In this document: positions 55,459-64,000 of the stretch, piece after piece
Numbering within the stretch: position 1 is the first letter of the stretch
Layout: every line of letters begins with the position of its first letter
DNA from: Deltaproteobacteria bacterium
GTDB lineage: Bacteria; UBA10199; GCA-002796325; JACPFF01
Direction: 5' to 3'
Length of the DNA stretch: 64,000 bases
NCBI GenBank assembly: GCA_016210045.1
Contig: JACQUX010000006.1
Coordinates: 1-64,000 of the forward strand
The notes under the pieces: generated by a model
Seen by the model: only the letters and a program-made list of their open reading frames with translations
What the model was told of the DNA's origin: nothing
The model's database searches: none
Position numbers and translations under genes: made by a program

Positions 55459-55950
55459 TCAGCCGCCGCATTGGCAGGCGCCTTGATTCAAATCGACCCC
55501 ACAGCGGGGACACAACCCTTTGCAATCCGGGGTGCAGAGGGTTTGCATCGGTTGGGCCAACACGACTTGCTCGCAAATGAGCCCTTCAAGGTCGATATGC
55601 CGTCCGTGATACAGACTGAAATTCAGGTCGTCGTCGGTCGGGTCCGAGGCCGTCTCTTCAACCGAGCCGGCGGGGGCCATGACCATGTGGATCGGAATCT
55701 GCTGGCTCACGGAAAATTCTCGCAGACAGCGATCACACGTGGCGTGGACCCGCATGAAGAGTCCGCCAATCATATCGACGTTGCGACCGAGTCGTACCAC
55801 GTTCAACGTGAGGTGGACGTCGTCGTTCGGCAGAAAATGGTCATGGAGGGCCTGCTGCATCGCGCCGTGGAGCCAGGCGTGTTGCGTGGACCAGAGGTCG
55901 ATCAGCAGCCCCTCTTCGGGGATTTCATCCACGAGCAGTTGGGGGTTCAT
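55459..55950 (-). CDS. yceD: YceD family protein (DUF177), 23S rRNA accumulation
   Basis: 163 aa from the ATG at 55950 (AAGGAG). Family features are VHATCDRCLREFSVS in the middle, and an acidic stretch leading to DLEGLICEQVVLAQPMQTLC and a Cys-rich end (CKGLCPRCGVDLNQGAC). YceD is needed for 23S rRNA accumulation in E. coli. First gene of the yceD-rpmF-acpP-rpiB-glyA-nrdR run. Confidence 0.92.
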   Translation of the reverse strand: MNPQLLVDEIPEEGLLIDLWSTQHAWLHGAMQQALHDHFLPNDDVHLTLNVVRLGRNVDMIGGLFMRVHATCDRCLREFSVSQQIPIHMVMAPAGSVEETASDPTDDDLNFSLYHGRHIDLEGLICEQVVLAQPMQTLCTPDCKGLCPRCGVDLNQGACQCGG

Positions 55951-55972
55951 ACGCCGCTCCTTGCGATGGCCC

Positions 55973-56002
55973 TCTGTAGACTGAGGCACGCAACACTGTC
56001 AA
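55973..56002 (-). promoter_or_regulatory. Probable promoter of the yceD operon
   Basis: TTGACA (55997-56002), an 18-bp spacer and TACAGA (55973-55978) lie 23 bp before the yceD ATG. A second TTGACA at 56018-56023 faces the other way, toward the PpiC gene, but its -10 is weak. Confidence 0.5.
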
Positions 56003-56078
56003 ATCGTTCGCAGTACTTTGACATTGCAGGATGAGTTCGATAAAGGGGATCGGCATAATACTGCGAGGGGGATATCCT

Positions 56079-57137
56079 ATGCTCAGACACACGATGGTCG
56101 TTTTGGCCACGTCGCTCTTCATCGGCGGTTGCAGCAGCAATGCGACCGCGCCGGGAGAAACACTCGCGACGGTCGGCAGCCAACGGATCACGACGGGGGA
56201 TCTCGCATTAATGACCAAATTCGGCACCCCGGAATTTCGGGCACGACTTTCGGCCCCCGGCGGGAAGAAACAAGTGGTGGAACAACTCGTCGACCGGGAA
56301 CTCCTCTATCAACGTGGGATGGACCTCGGGCTCGCCGCGGATCCGGACGTAGCACGACAACTAGAATGGACCCGGCGCGCCACGATCGCGGAAGCCGTGG
56401 TGCGGACCGCGCTCGATGACGCCGCAAAGACGTATTACAATGCCCATCCGGAGGAATTTGCGGTCGTGGAATTACAACATCTCTTGATCCGTTTCGGCGG
56501 GACGCAGGCCGAACAACCACCCAAGCCGCCGCGCCTGAAAAACCCGGCGTTGGCCGTCGAAGCACCACGCGTAGAACGCGACGAAGCCGCGGCGATTGCG
56601 CTAGCCAATCAGTTGAAGTCGCGGATCCAAGCGGGAGAAGACTTCGCCAAGGTCGCCCAAGAGGTCTCGGAAGATGCGAATACGAAACGCGCCGGCGGCC
56701 GCATCGGGCCGGTGTGGCGGCAAGAACCGCGCTTGATGCGGCGCGGATGGGAGCCGGTGCTCGAAACCGCGTTTCAGTTGAAACCGGACGAGGTCGGCGG
56801 ACCGATCAAGACCAAGGACGGGTATCACTTACTACTGGTCCGCGGACCCGCGCAGCAGCGTTCCTTCGAAGAAGCGCGGGAAGTGCTCCGCTTCCGCATT
56901 CAGAGCGACACGCGGCGCAAACTCATACAGGAATTAAAGGGGAAGACGAAAACGACGCTGTCGCTTCCGGAAGCGGACAAGGCGCCAGCCGGCCAACCGC
57001 AAATGTCGATGCCACCACATATGCAAGGCGCCGGCCCACACGACGCGGCGCACGCAACCCCTGCAGCGTCGCCAGCGCACGGCACGCCACCACTGGACCA
57101 ACCGGCCTCAGCGCCACCACCATCACCCCATCCGTAA
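56079..57137 (+). CDS. PpiC/SurA-type peptidyl-prolyl isomerase lipoprotein
   Basis: From the ATG at 56079 (GAGGGGG site) it is 352 aa. A short lipoprotein signal ends IGGC at C18. A SurA N-like helical part is at about 25-130, and a parvulin domain at about 135-290 (VVELQHLLIRFGG, AKVAQEVSEDANTKRAGGRI, GPIKTKDGYHLLLV interrupted as in the family). The tail is Pro/Ala/His rich and probably unstructured. It should assist folding of outer-membrane or secreted proteins in the periplasm. Confidence 0.88.
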   Translation: MLRHTMVVLATSLFIGGCSSNATAPGETLATVGSQRITTGDLALMTKFGTPEFRARLSAPGGKKQVVEQLVDRELLYQRGMDLGLAADPDVARQLEWTRRATIAEAVVRTALDDAAKTYYNAHPEEFAVVELQHLLIRFGGTQAEQPPKPPRLKNPALAVEAPRVERDEAAAIALANQLKSRIQAGEDFAKVAQEVSEDANTKRAGGRIGPVWRQEPRLMRRGWEPVLETAFQLKPDEVGGPIKTKDGYHLLLVRGPAQQRSFEEAREVLRFRIQSDTRRKLIQELKGKTKTTLSLPEADKAPAGQPQMSMPPHMQGAGPHDAAHATPAASPAHGTPPLDQPASAPPPSPHP

Positions 57138-57314
57138 CGCCAATCCACGTTTTTCCATCCAAGAGTTCAGACATCGGGACGCGGCGAAGTGGACACGGCC
57201 GCGACGTTCAGATACGAAACTGAACATTCGCCCGCACTTAGCGCCGCGTGTTTTTTGGCACGACTCCTGCAAAATTGTTTTCGCAACACGATTCACTGCA
57301 ACGGAGGGTGTCCT

Positions 57315-59597
57315 ATGCGCGCGTTCTCTTACCGGCACATAATCTGGTTCGTCATCGGGCTGTGTCTCATGGGACGCGCTGCAGCGGCCGGCGCGCTGCA
57401 AGTGCCACTGTTGCTGAATTACCAAGGCATGCTCACCGACGGCGGCGGAAACCCACTCCCGTCGGGCGCGACGCCGTTTCTCTTCCGCATCACCGACGCC
57501 GACGGGCGGGCATTGTACGAAGAGGCGCAAACGGTCGACGTGGTCCACGGCGTCGCCGCAACGTTGGTCGGCAACGGGACGGAACCGCAAACCGGCGCCG
57601 CACAAGGCGGTCTGCCACCGGAAATCCTGGCACCGGAGGCCCCGCGTTTTCTGGAAGTGTGGGTCAACAATGAACTCGTGGATACACCACTGGAGATTGT
57701 CTCGGTCCCGTACGCGTACTGGAGTGCGACCGCATTGCATGTCGCGGCCGGCAGTGTGGATGGCAACGCACTGGCGCCCGGCAGTGTGACGCTGCAACAT
57801 TTGGCGGAACCGGTGCTGGGAGAACTCGCTACGGCGCTGGCACAAACCCCGGCGTTGCAAGCGCTGGGCGGTGCAGGCGTCGGCACGGCGAAGGCCGTCG
57901 CTGTGGACGGCAGCTTCGCCTACTCCGGGGCCAACACATTGCAAGAGGTGCTGCACGATCTGGATCGCGCGATCAAGGCACGTGAAGAAAAGAATCTCAA
58001 CAAGACCGGCGATTCGGTCAGTGGTCCGCTGACATTTGTCGGCGACAGCGGCGCGGCGACGCTGACGCTCGACGCGACCAGCGGCGACATGACCTCGACT
58101 GGCGACGTGGTGGCCGGAGGCGGAGTGAGCCTGGCCGGCGGCAAAGTCACGGTCGACGCGGCGAGCGGCACGATGACGTTCACGGCAGGCGCGCGGCTCA
58201 CCGGGCTACCACCCGCACAGCAGGAGAGTGACGCGGCAACGTGGCTGGATGTAAAAACGGCGAAGAGCGCCATCGTCGGCACCGACGGACTGCTGAATTT
58301 CGCCGATGTGCAAGACCAACTTCCGCTTTCAAAATTACAGATCGAGACCTTCGCCGCGTGGGATCAAGACGCTAGCAACGACCTCACGGTTGCGTCGGCC
58401 GCTGGCGGCGACCTGGGCGGTCCGTTCGGCAATCTGCAACTCGGCGCGGGCGTGGTGGGCACGGTGGAGTTGAGCAGCGGTGCAGTCACCGCGGCGAAGC
58501 TGGCGGATGGCGCGGTCGGCACGGCTGCGCTCGCCAACAGCGCCGTCACTGCGCCGAAACTCGCTGCCGGGGCAGTAACAAGTGCCGCATTGGCGGAAGG
58601 GTCCGTGACCAGCGCAGCGCTGGCGGACAATACAGTCAGCAGTGTGGATATCGCCGACGGCACGATCACTGGGAACGACATCAGTGACGGCACACTTACC
58701 GGCGCCGATTTAGCGAGCGACAGTATCACGAGCGTGCAGATCGCTCCCGGGGCGTTGAGCGGCCTCGATCTCGCGGACAACAGCGTCAGCAGCGCGGATA
58801 TCGTGGATGGGACGATCGGAACCGCCGACTTGGCCAACGGCGCCGTGACCGGCGCCAAAGTGGCGGATGGCGGGCTCACGGGGGCGGATATCGCGGACAA
58901 CAGTCTCGGCAGCGCCGACATCGCCGATGGGTCGGTCACGAGCAGCGATTTGCAGAACAACAGCGTCGCCGGCAACAAGGTCATCGACGAATCGCTCACC
59001 GGGTTCGACCTCGCGAATGGGACGATCACCGGCGCCGACATCGGGGATGGGAGTGTGACCGGGATCGATATCGCGAATGGCACGTTGACGGGCAATCACA
59101 TCATTACGAATTCGTTGAATGGCACGGATATCGAGGATGGCACACTCGGTGGAGTCGACATCATGGATGGATCGTTAACCGGAGTCGACCTCGCCGACAG
59201 CACACTGGGCCCGGAGAAGCTGAACTTCCCGATTGTCACACCGGAGCAACTGACCAACACGAGCACATCGTTAGCGGCGACGCCGAGTGTCGCCAAGGCG
59301 TGGATCAAAGTGGGTCTGCAGGCGAATGGAAGCTACGAGATCCATTCATCGTACAATGTCGAGGGCGTCACGTACGTCCACGACATAACTGTCGACAATC
59401 CGACGCTCTTCGGCATCAACTGCTTCCGCATCACGTGGGATGCACCTTTTAAAGATGGACAATACCCCATCCTTATTACGAGCGAGGAGGACAACATCGG
59501 CCTCCGTTACAAGTTAGACAAAAACTATATCGATATCCCAGTGAATATCTTCGGAAACAATCTCAGTTGGATCCATGTCGTCGCGTTTGGATCATAA
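57315..59597 (+). CDS. Secreted fibre-like protein with decapeptide-repeat solenoid
   Basis: 760 aa. Sec signal at residues 1-25 (cut in AAAA-GA), ribosome-binding site GGAGGG. The N-terminal domain (about 30-135) has the LNYQGMLTDGGGNPLPSGAT pattern found at the head of many secreted repeat proteins. A helical/linker part and Ser/Gly-rich strands run to about 375. Residues about 379-638 are 26 decapeptides without a break, consensus [GN][ST][VIL]T[GS]x[DK][IL]A[DN]. The C-terminal cap is about 120 residues. Probably an extracellular beta-solenoid fibre or adhesin. It has no membrane anchor. Confidence 0.75.
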   Translation: MRAFSYRHIIWFVIGLCLMGRAAAAGALQVPLLLNYQGMLTDGGGNPLPSGATPFLFRITDADGRALYEEAQTVDVVHGVAATLVGNGTEPQTGAAQGGLPPEILAPEAPRFLEVWVNNELVDTPLEIVSVPYAYWSATALHVAAGSVDGNALAPGSVTLQHLAEPVLGELATALAQTPALQALGGAGVGTAKAVAVDGSFAYSGANTLQEVLHDLDRAIKAREEKNLNKTGDSVSGPLTFVGDSGAATLTLDATSGDMTSTGDVVAGGGVSLAGGKVTVDAASGTMTFTAGARLTGLPPAQQESDAATWLDVKTAKSAIVGTDGLLNFADVQDQLPLSKLQIETFAAWDQDASNDLTVASAAGGDLGGPFGNLQLGAGVVGTVELSSGAVTAAKLADGAVGTAALANSAVTAPKLAAGAVTSAALAEGSVTSAALADNTVSSVDIADGTITGNDISDGTLTGADLASDSITSVQIAPGALSGLDLADNSVSSADIVDGTIGTADLANGAVTGAKVADGGLTGADIADNSLGSADIADGSVTSSDLQNNSVAGNKVIDESLTGFDLANGTITGADIGDGSVTGIDIANGTLTGNHIITNSLNGTDIEDGTLGGVDIMDGSLTGVDLADSTLGPEKLNFPIVTPEQLTNTSTSLAATPSVAKAWIKVGLQANGSYEIHSSYNVEGVTYVHDITVDNPTLFGINCFRITWDAPFKDGQYPILITSEEDNIGLRYKLDKNYIDIPVNIFGNNLSWIHVVAFGS
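58449..59228 (+). repeat. 26 tandem 30-bp units encoding decapeptides
   Basis: Exactly 780 bp with no insertion or deletion: each unit codes for ten residues with hydrophobics at positions 3 and 8, small residues at 1, 2, 4 and 5, and D or N at 7 and 10. Units have diverged at DNA level, so this is an old, selected repeat rather than recent slippage. Confidence 0.85.
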
Positions 59598-59615
59598 ATC
59601 GGAGAGGAGCCCGCA

Positions 59616-60023
59616 ATGCAGAAAATCATCGTCACATTCTTCACGTTTTGCTGCACACTCGGCGTAGCCTTGCCGCTGACGGCGAAGCCGTATCGCATTT
59701 ACTGCCATCCCGACGGCGTGAGTATCGAGTATCGCATCGACGAGCAATATACCGATGAAAATGCGACGATCAGCACGACGCCCTGGTTTCTGCTGGATGA
59801 TACCGAGTTGCCTGCACACGACTACAGTGAACAACTCCGCTGCCAGGGCCGGCAACTCGTCGCCGATCGCACGATCATCCCGGCGTGGGCCACGCAGCGA
59901 CAACAGGCCGACGCGGCTACTGCGGAACTGGATGCGGAATTGGCCAAGTCGGAACCGGACGTCGTCACGGTGTTGCGCTTGCAACGCGCGTTGGAAAAAA
60001 TGCGTACGCGCATACGCGAATGA
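59616..60023 (+). CDS. Small exported protein of unknown function
   Basis: A 135-aa protein with a Sec signal (about 1-22, ends LTA-KP) and a ribosome-binding site GGAGAGGAG. A mature domain with two Cys (CHPDG, LRCQG) could be disulfide bonded, and the C-terminal charged helix (about 95-133) has heptads. It lies 18 bp after the fibre gene on the same strand and is probably co-expressed, perhaps as an accessory or chaperone. Family not recognised. Confidence 0.65.
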   Translation: MQKIIVTFFTFCCTLGVALPLTAKPYRIYCHPDGVSIEYRIDEQYTDENATISTTPWFLLDDTELPAHDYSEQLRCQGRQLVADRTIIPAWATQRQQADAATAELDAELAKSEPDVVTVLRLQRALEKMRTRIRE

Positions 60024-60032
60024 TCACACCTT

Positions 60033-61205
60033 CTACTTTACGGCCGCCCACTCCAGATGACTCCCGACGGCGATCAAGTATTTACGCAAGAAACCCGCGG
60101 GGACTTCGAGCACATAACGATACGCACTTTGCGGCGTCAGCGGTTTTTCGGAGAGCGGTTTAGTTTCCGGCAAGATATCGACAATCGTCCCGGCCTCGTC
60201 CACGAACAACAAGTCTAACGAAAGTGGTGTATTCTTCATCCAAAAGCTGATTTCCGTCGTCTGTGGAAATATGAACCACATCCCGTGCCCATCCGCCAAC
60301 TCGCGCCGCCCCATCAGTCCGCGCTCCCGCTCCGCCTCAGTGGCCGCCACTTCGGCCTCGACGACGATCGGCTTGCCTCCCGGCGCTTGCAGCGTCACGG
60401 TCACAACGCGCGGTGCCGGGGCCGCCATGACGGCCGGCGCCGCGGGCGCTGACGCGGTAGTAGTCGCCTGCGCCGCCATCGCGCCGGCGCGGCGTTGCAG
60501 TTCCAGCGCCACGCCGAGCTCGCCGAGTTCCGCATAGGCCTCGGCCTTTTGCGCTAACGCGCGCGTGGCCAACGGATGGGCGGGAAATTCAGTCAGCAGT
60601 TGGTCGTAATAACGGATCGCCGCTTGCGGATTCCCGGAGAGGAAAAACGTCTCGCCCATATCGAACAGTGCGCCCGTCCGGACGACCGGCAACAATTTCG
60701 TGTCGTTCAGCAGACGCTCGAATTCGAACCGCGCTTGGGGAAAGAGGCGTTGCTTCATGTAGAGAGTGCCGATCCGGTGGCGCAACTGATCCCGTTCCGG
60801 ATAGGCGGGGAAATATTGGAGCAGGAATTCCAACGCTTCCACTGCGCCGGTGTAATCCGCACCCTCCTCCGCCATTTCGGCCAGCCGCAGATACGCCGTC
60901 ATCGCGGCCGGCTGCAACGGCCACTGGGTGCTGATTCGCCGATAGGCGGCCGCCGCCTCGGTGCGCCGTTGCAGATGAAACCGATTCACATCGCCGATCC
61001 GCAACAAGACATCTGCACCTTTGGGATTCTTTGGAAATCGCTCCAAGACGAGATCGTAACTGCGCAGCGCGGCTTCGTACTGCTGTGTCCCCCGCAATTC
61101 ATCCGCGGCCGCAATCGCGCGATCGATCCGCGGCCGACAGCCCACCGCAAACAGGAGCACCACCAGGCAACACCATCCCAACACGCTGCGCGGGACCGCT
61201 CGCAT
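60033..61205 (-). CDS. Lipoprotein fusing TPR repeats to a DUF192 domain
   Basis: 390 aa. The lipoprotein signal has its lipobox ending AVGC (C23). A BamD/YbgF-like run of TPRs is at about 28-230 (YEAALRSYDLVLERFPKNPK, QAAIRYYDQLLTEFPAHPLA). After an Ala/Pro linker comes DUF192 at about 270-385 (VAATEAERERGLMGRRELAD, GMWFIFP, ISFWMKNTPLSLDLLFVDEA). Each part is known alone. The fusion is unusual. It begins 3 bp after the gyrA stop and is likely co-transcribed. Confidence 0.85.
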   Translation of the reverse strand: MRAVPRSVLGWCCLVVLLFAVGCRPRIDRAIAAADELRGTQQYEAALRSYDLVLERFPKNPKGADVLLRIGDVNRFHLQRRTEAAAAYRRISTQWPLQPAAMTAYLRLAEMAEEGADYTGAVEALEFLLQYFPAYPERDQLRHRIGTLYMKQRLFPQARFEFERLLNDTKLLPVVRTGALFDMGETFFLSGNPQAAIRYYDQLLTEFPAHPLATRALAQKAEAYAELGELGVALELQRRAGAMAAQATTTASAPAAPAVMAAPAPRVVTVTLQAPGGKPIVVEAEVAATEAERERGLMGRRELADGHGMWFIFPQTTEISFWMKNTPLSLDLLFVDEAGTIVDILPETKPLSEKPLTPQSAYRYVLEVPAGFLRKYLIAVGSHLEWAAVK

Positions 61206-61208
61206 GCC

Positions 61209-63656
61209 CTACTCAATCCCCACGGGCTCTTCATCCGGCTCCGCCAGCTTCGCCGCCGACGCGACTTCTTCGCCTTCGCCCATCGTGACCAATCGCACGC
61301 CTTGCGTATTCCGCCCCTGCAACGAGATCTCGCGAATCCGCGTTCGCAAGATCGTGCCGGCGGTGCTTACGAACATGATGTCGTCGGTATCGTTGACTTG
61401 CAGCACCGCCATCACCGGGCCGTTCCGCTCCGTAGTCTTGAGCGTAATCACGCCGCGTCCGCCACGCCGCTGCACTGGATATTCGTCGAGCGGCGTGCGC
61501 TTGCCGAAACCTTTGGCCGCCACGGTCAACAGCGTCGCCTTCTCTTGCAGCACTTCCATACTCACGACTTGATCGCCTTCATCCATACGCACACCGAACA
61601 CCCCGACCGTTCCGCGCGCCATCGACCGCACGCCCGACTCGGGGAACCGGATCGCCATTCCTTGTCGCGTGCTGAGTAGAATGTCCTGCGTCCCGTTGGT
61701 CAAGCGCGCCGCAATCAGGCGATCGCCGGATTCCACCTTGGCCCCGATAATCCCGCCCGGACGCGGATTGCTGTATTCGGTCAGCGCCGTCTTTTTGACG
61801 ATCCCGTTCGCCGTCGCCACCATCACGAAGGTCCCGGCATGGAATTCGCGAATCGGTAACACCGCCGCGACGTAATCGTCCGACGGCATGCGGATCAGAT
61901 TCGTGATCGACTTGCCCTTCGCCGTGCGCCCGATCTGCGGAATTTCATGGACCTTGAGCCAATAGAGCCGCCCTTGTCCCGAAAAAATGAGCAAATAACT
62001 GTGCGTGGAGGCGATAAACAAATCTTTGACGAAGTCTTCATCGCCGGTCGTCATACCGAGTTTCCCGTGCCCGCCGCGCCGCTGCGCCCGATAGATACTG
62101 ATCGGACTCCGCTTAATGTAGCCGCGATGGGAAATGGTGACGACCATGTCCTCTTCTTGGATCAGGTCTTCGATCGTCAGATCGCCCGTGGCCTCTTGGA
62201 TCTCGCTGCGCCGTTCGTCGCCGAATCGTTCCCGCAAATCTTTCAATTCGGTCTCGATGATCGCATAGACGAGTCGCTCGTCGGCCAAGATCGCCTTCAA
62301 GTGCTTGATCAACGCGACAACTTCTTCATATTCGGCGATGATCTTGTCGCGTTCCAGACCGGTCAGCCGTTGCAGGCGCATCTCGAGAATCGCTTGCGCT
62401 TGCCGCTCGCTCAAGCCGTATTTCTTCATCAAGCCTTCGCGCGCGATCTCCGGCGACTTCGATTTTTTGATCAGTTCAATGACCGCATCGATATGTTCGA
62501 GCGCGATTTTGAGGCCTTCGAGGATATGGGCCCGCGCCTCCGCCTCGCGTAGTTCGAACACAGTCCGGCGCACCACCACTTCTTTCCGGTGATCGACGAA
62601 CTGCTGCAGCATCTCGCGCAAATTCAGCACGCGCGGTTGATTATTGACGATCGACAGCATGATCACGCCGAACGACGTTTCCATCGCGGTATGGGCGTAG
62701 AGTTGGTTCAGCACCACGCCCGCGACCGCACCGCGCTTGAGTTCCACGACGATCCGCATCCCATCGCGATCCGATTCGTCGCGGATGTCGGAGACGCCGT
62801 CCATTTTTCCGTCTTGCACCAGATCGGCGATCCGCTCGATCAGCCGCGCCTTGTTCACTTGAAATGGAATTTCCGTCACGACGATTTGTTCACGATCGCC
62901 ACGTGCGATCGGTTCGATCATCGCCTTCGCACGTAACCGCACACTCCCGCGCCCGGTTTCATATGCCTCGCGAATCCCTTGGCGGCCGAAAATGAAGGCC
63001 CCGGTCGGAAAGTCGGGCCCCGGGATCAAGCGCATCAGCTCCGCGACCGTGCTGTCCGGTTTTTTGATGAGCGCCAGCAACGCATCGACCACTTCACGTA
63101 AATTGTGCGGCGGAATTTTCGTGGCCATGCCGACCGCGATGCCATCGGACCCGTTTAGCAGCAGATTCGGCACGCGTGACGGCAACACGATCGGTTCTTC
63201 CAACGACGCGTCGAAGTTGGCTTGGAAGTCGACCGTTTCTTTATCGATGTCGGCGAGCAGCTCCTCCGCCAATTTAGTCAGACGACATTCCGTGTATCGA
63301 TACGCTGCGGCGGAGTCGCCGTCGACCGAGCCGAAATTACCTTGGCCTTCGATCAGCGGATAGCGCATGTTCCATTCCTGCGCCATGCGGACCAACGCGT
63401 CGTACACCGCCATATCACCGTGGGGATGGAATTTTTTCAACACTTCACCGACGACACCGGCGCATTTGCTGAAACGCTTCGACGCGAGCAACCCCTCGCG
63501 ATACATGGCGTAGAGGATGCGGCGATGCACCGGCTTCAACCCGTCGCGCACATCGGGAATCGCGCGCCCGATGATCACGCTCATCGCGTAGTCGAGATAC
63601 GATCCGCGCATTTCTTCTTCGATATTCACTGCAATCACTTCGGCGGACTGGACCAT
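61209..63656 (-). CDS. gyrA: DNA gyrase subunit A
   Basis: The 815-aa type II topoisomerase subunit cuts and rejoins DNA through Y121 in AYRYTECRL. The N-terminal breakage-reunion domain is about 1-500. The C-terminal beta-pinwheel has the GyrA box QRRGGRG, which marks gyrase rather than ParC. In the quinolone region [10 protein letters not shown], the position equal to E. coli Ser83 is Met (M82), while the Asp87 equivalent is kept (D86). Confidence 0.97.
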   Translation of the reverse strand: MVQSAEVIAVNIEEEMRGSYLDYAMSVIIGRAIPDVRDGLKPVHRRILYAMYREGLLASKRFSKCAGVVGEVLKKFHPHGDMAVYDALVRMAQEWNMRYPLIEGQGNFGSVDGDSAAAYRYTECRLTKLAEELLADIDKETVDFQANFDASLEEPIVLPSRVPNLLLNGSDGIAVGMATKIPPHNLREVVDALLALIKKPDSTVAELMRLIPGPDFPTGAFIFGRQGIREAYETGRGSVRLRAKAMIEPIARGDREQIVVTEIPFQVNKARLIERIADLVQDGKMDGVSDIRDESDRDGMRIVVELKRGAVAGVVLNQLYAHTAMETSFGVIMLSIVNNQPRVLNLREMLQQFVDHRKEVVVRRTVFELREAEARAHILEGLKIALEHIDAVIELIKKSKSPEIAREGLMKKYGLSERQAQAILEMRLQRLTGLERDKIIAEYEEVVALIKHLKAILADERLVYAIIETELKDLRERFGDERRSEIQEATGDLTIEDLIQEEDMVVTISHRGYIKRSPISIYRAQRRGGHGKLGMTTGDEDFVKDLFIASTHSYLLIFSGQGRLYWLKVHEIPQIGRTAKGKSITNLIRMPSDDYVAAVLPIREFHAGTFVMVATANGIVKKTALTEYSNPRPGGIIGAKVESGDRLIAARLTNGTQDILLSTRQGMAIRFPESGVRSMARGTVGVFGVRMDEGDQVVSMEVLQEKATLLTVAAKGFGKRTPLDEYPVQRRGGRGVITLKTTERNGPVMAVLQVNDTDDIMFVSTAGTILRTRIREISLQGRNTQGVRLVTMGEGEEVASAAKLAEPDEEPVGIE

Positions 63657-63700
63657 AGAGTGCTGCCCCCTGTCTGTAAGCTCATCGCAATTGGCGCGGA

Positions 63701-63729
63701 ACTATGCCGTGTCGGCCGATGAGGGTCAA
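63701..63729 (-). promoter_or_regulatory. Probable gyrA promoter
   Basis: TTGACC (63724-63729), a 17-bp spacer and CATAGT (63701-63706) on the minus strand, 45 bp before the gyrA ATG. The -35 hexamer falls at the outer edge of the inverted repeat described next. Confidence 0.5.
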
Positions 63730-63808
63730 ATGGAAATCCTGTTGTCCGCGCACGCGCACGCATAGATGGGGCCGGGAAAATGCGCGGACAGCAGATTTCC
63801 AATTGACA
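63724..63808. repeat. 28-bp inverted repeat between gyrA and the HU gene
   Basis: The left arm (63724-63752) and right arm (63781-63808) match as inverted repeats with about three mismatches and one indel, around a 28-nt loop. Both outer ends read TTGAC outward, so a -35-like box faces each divergent gene. It may be a cruciform or operator, or a small palindromic insertion. The plus-strand -10 is weak (TGTATC, 63825-63830). Confidence 0.6.
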
Positions 63809-63881
63809 ATGGTTTGCGGGCTAGTGTATCCCGCCGAGCGTATTCACAATACAAATCTCGTCGGGAAAGGGGGTGACCACC

Positions 63882-64000
63882 ATGACGAAAGCAGAACTCG
63901 TTGCAAACATCGCGAAGGAGTGCAAACTCTCAAAAGCGGAGAGTGAACGGTATCTGAACGCCGCGATCAACAATCTTGCCAAGTGTCTCAAGAAGAAAGA
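63882..64000 (+). CDS. HU-family DNA-binding protein (N-terminal part, cut by window end)
   Basis: Only the first 39 residues are present: TKAELVANIAKECKLSKAES then RYLNAAINNLAKCLKK, the helical dimerisation part of HU/IHF proteins. A GGGAAAGGGGGTGA leader supplies the ribosome-binding site. Two Cys in the helices are unusual for HU. The DNA-binding arms lie beyond the edge. Confidence 0.85.
   Translation, partial: MTKAELVANIAKECKLSKAESERYLNAAINNLAKCLKKK

Noticed and set aside
58449-59228. Pentapeptide repeat protein of the A(D/N)Lxx family
   Set aside because: Some units contain ADLA or ADIA, but the true period is ten residues with different fixed positions, so I do not assign it to that family.

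Overview
The window is a high-GC bacterial chromosome segment with dense, often overlapping genes. The gene content suggests a diderm of the broad deltaproteobacterial kind: SctJ, PpiC-type and TPR lipoproteins, a type III secretion locus, a liu-type leucine catabolism cluster, thrombospondin type 3 surface proteins and a MYXO-CTERM-like sorting tail. No rRNA or tRNA is present, so I do not name a genus.

Bases 1-21,900 carry a nonflagellar type III secretion system (T3SS). On the minus strand, in transcription order, it reads: sctD-like FHA/PEGA/TPR protein, small helical protein (sctE position), needle-like protein (sctF position), TPR chaperone (sctG position), sctJ, two unknown proteins, a FliA-type sigma factor, sctI, a FliG-like protein in the sctK position, sctL, sctN, sctO, sctP, sctQ, a fliN-like gene, a fliO-like gene, sctR, sctS and sctT. 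The D-E-F-G-J-I-K-L order resembles Ysc systems. The FliG-like, FliN, FliO and sigma-28 parts are flagellar in character. sctV, a histidine kinase, a TPR protein and a tail-anchored double-FHA protein lie beside it. sctU and the secretin sctC are not in the window. sctT sits between two inverted copies of a structured repeat.

Bases 21,990-28,500 are housekeeping: trmFO-xerC-hslV-hslU-argF-purA on the minus strand. Bases 28,530-42,700 hold two very large secreted TSP3/beta-helix proteins. Each lies next to a beta-rich protein without a Sec signal. A DNA glycosylase, a small zinc protein and a hicBA pair lie between them. Bases 42,900-52,750 mix toxin-antitoxin and related modules (orphan HicB, VapC with a Phd-like antitoxin, MNT/HEPN, a DUF4143 ATPase) and a frameshifted metalloprotease with the leucine pathway genes liuB-C-D-E (mccB, hydratase, mccA, mvaB).

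Bases 52,800-55,950 are a core operon (yceD-rpmF-acpP-rpiB-glyA-nrdR). Beyond it are a PpiC-type lipoprotein, a secreted fibre-like protein with 26 uninterrupted decapeptides, a TPR-DUF192 fusion, gyrA, and the start of an HU gene cut by the window edge.

A GC-rich palindromic repeat occurs four times, and three of the copies are inserted in frame within conserved enzymes (trmFO, mvaB, mccA).
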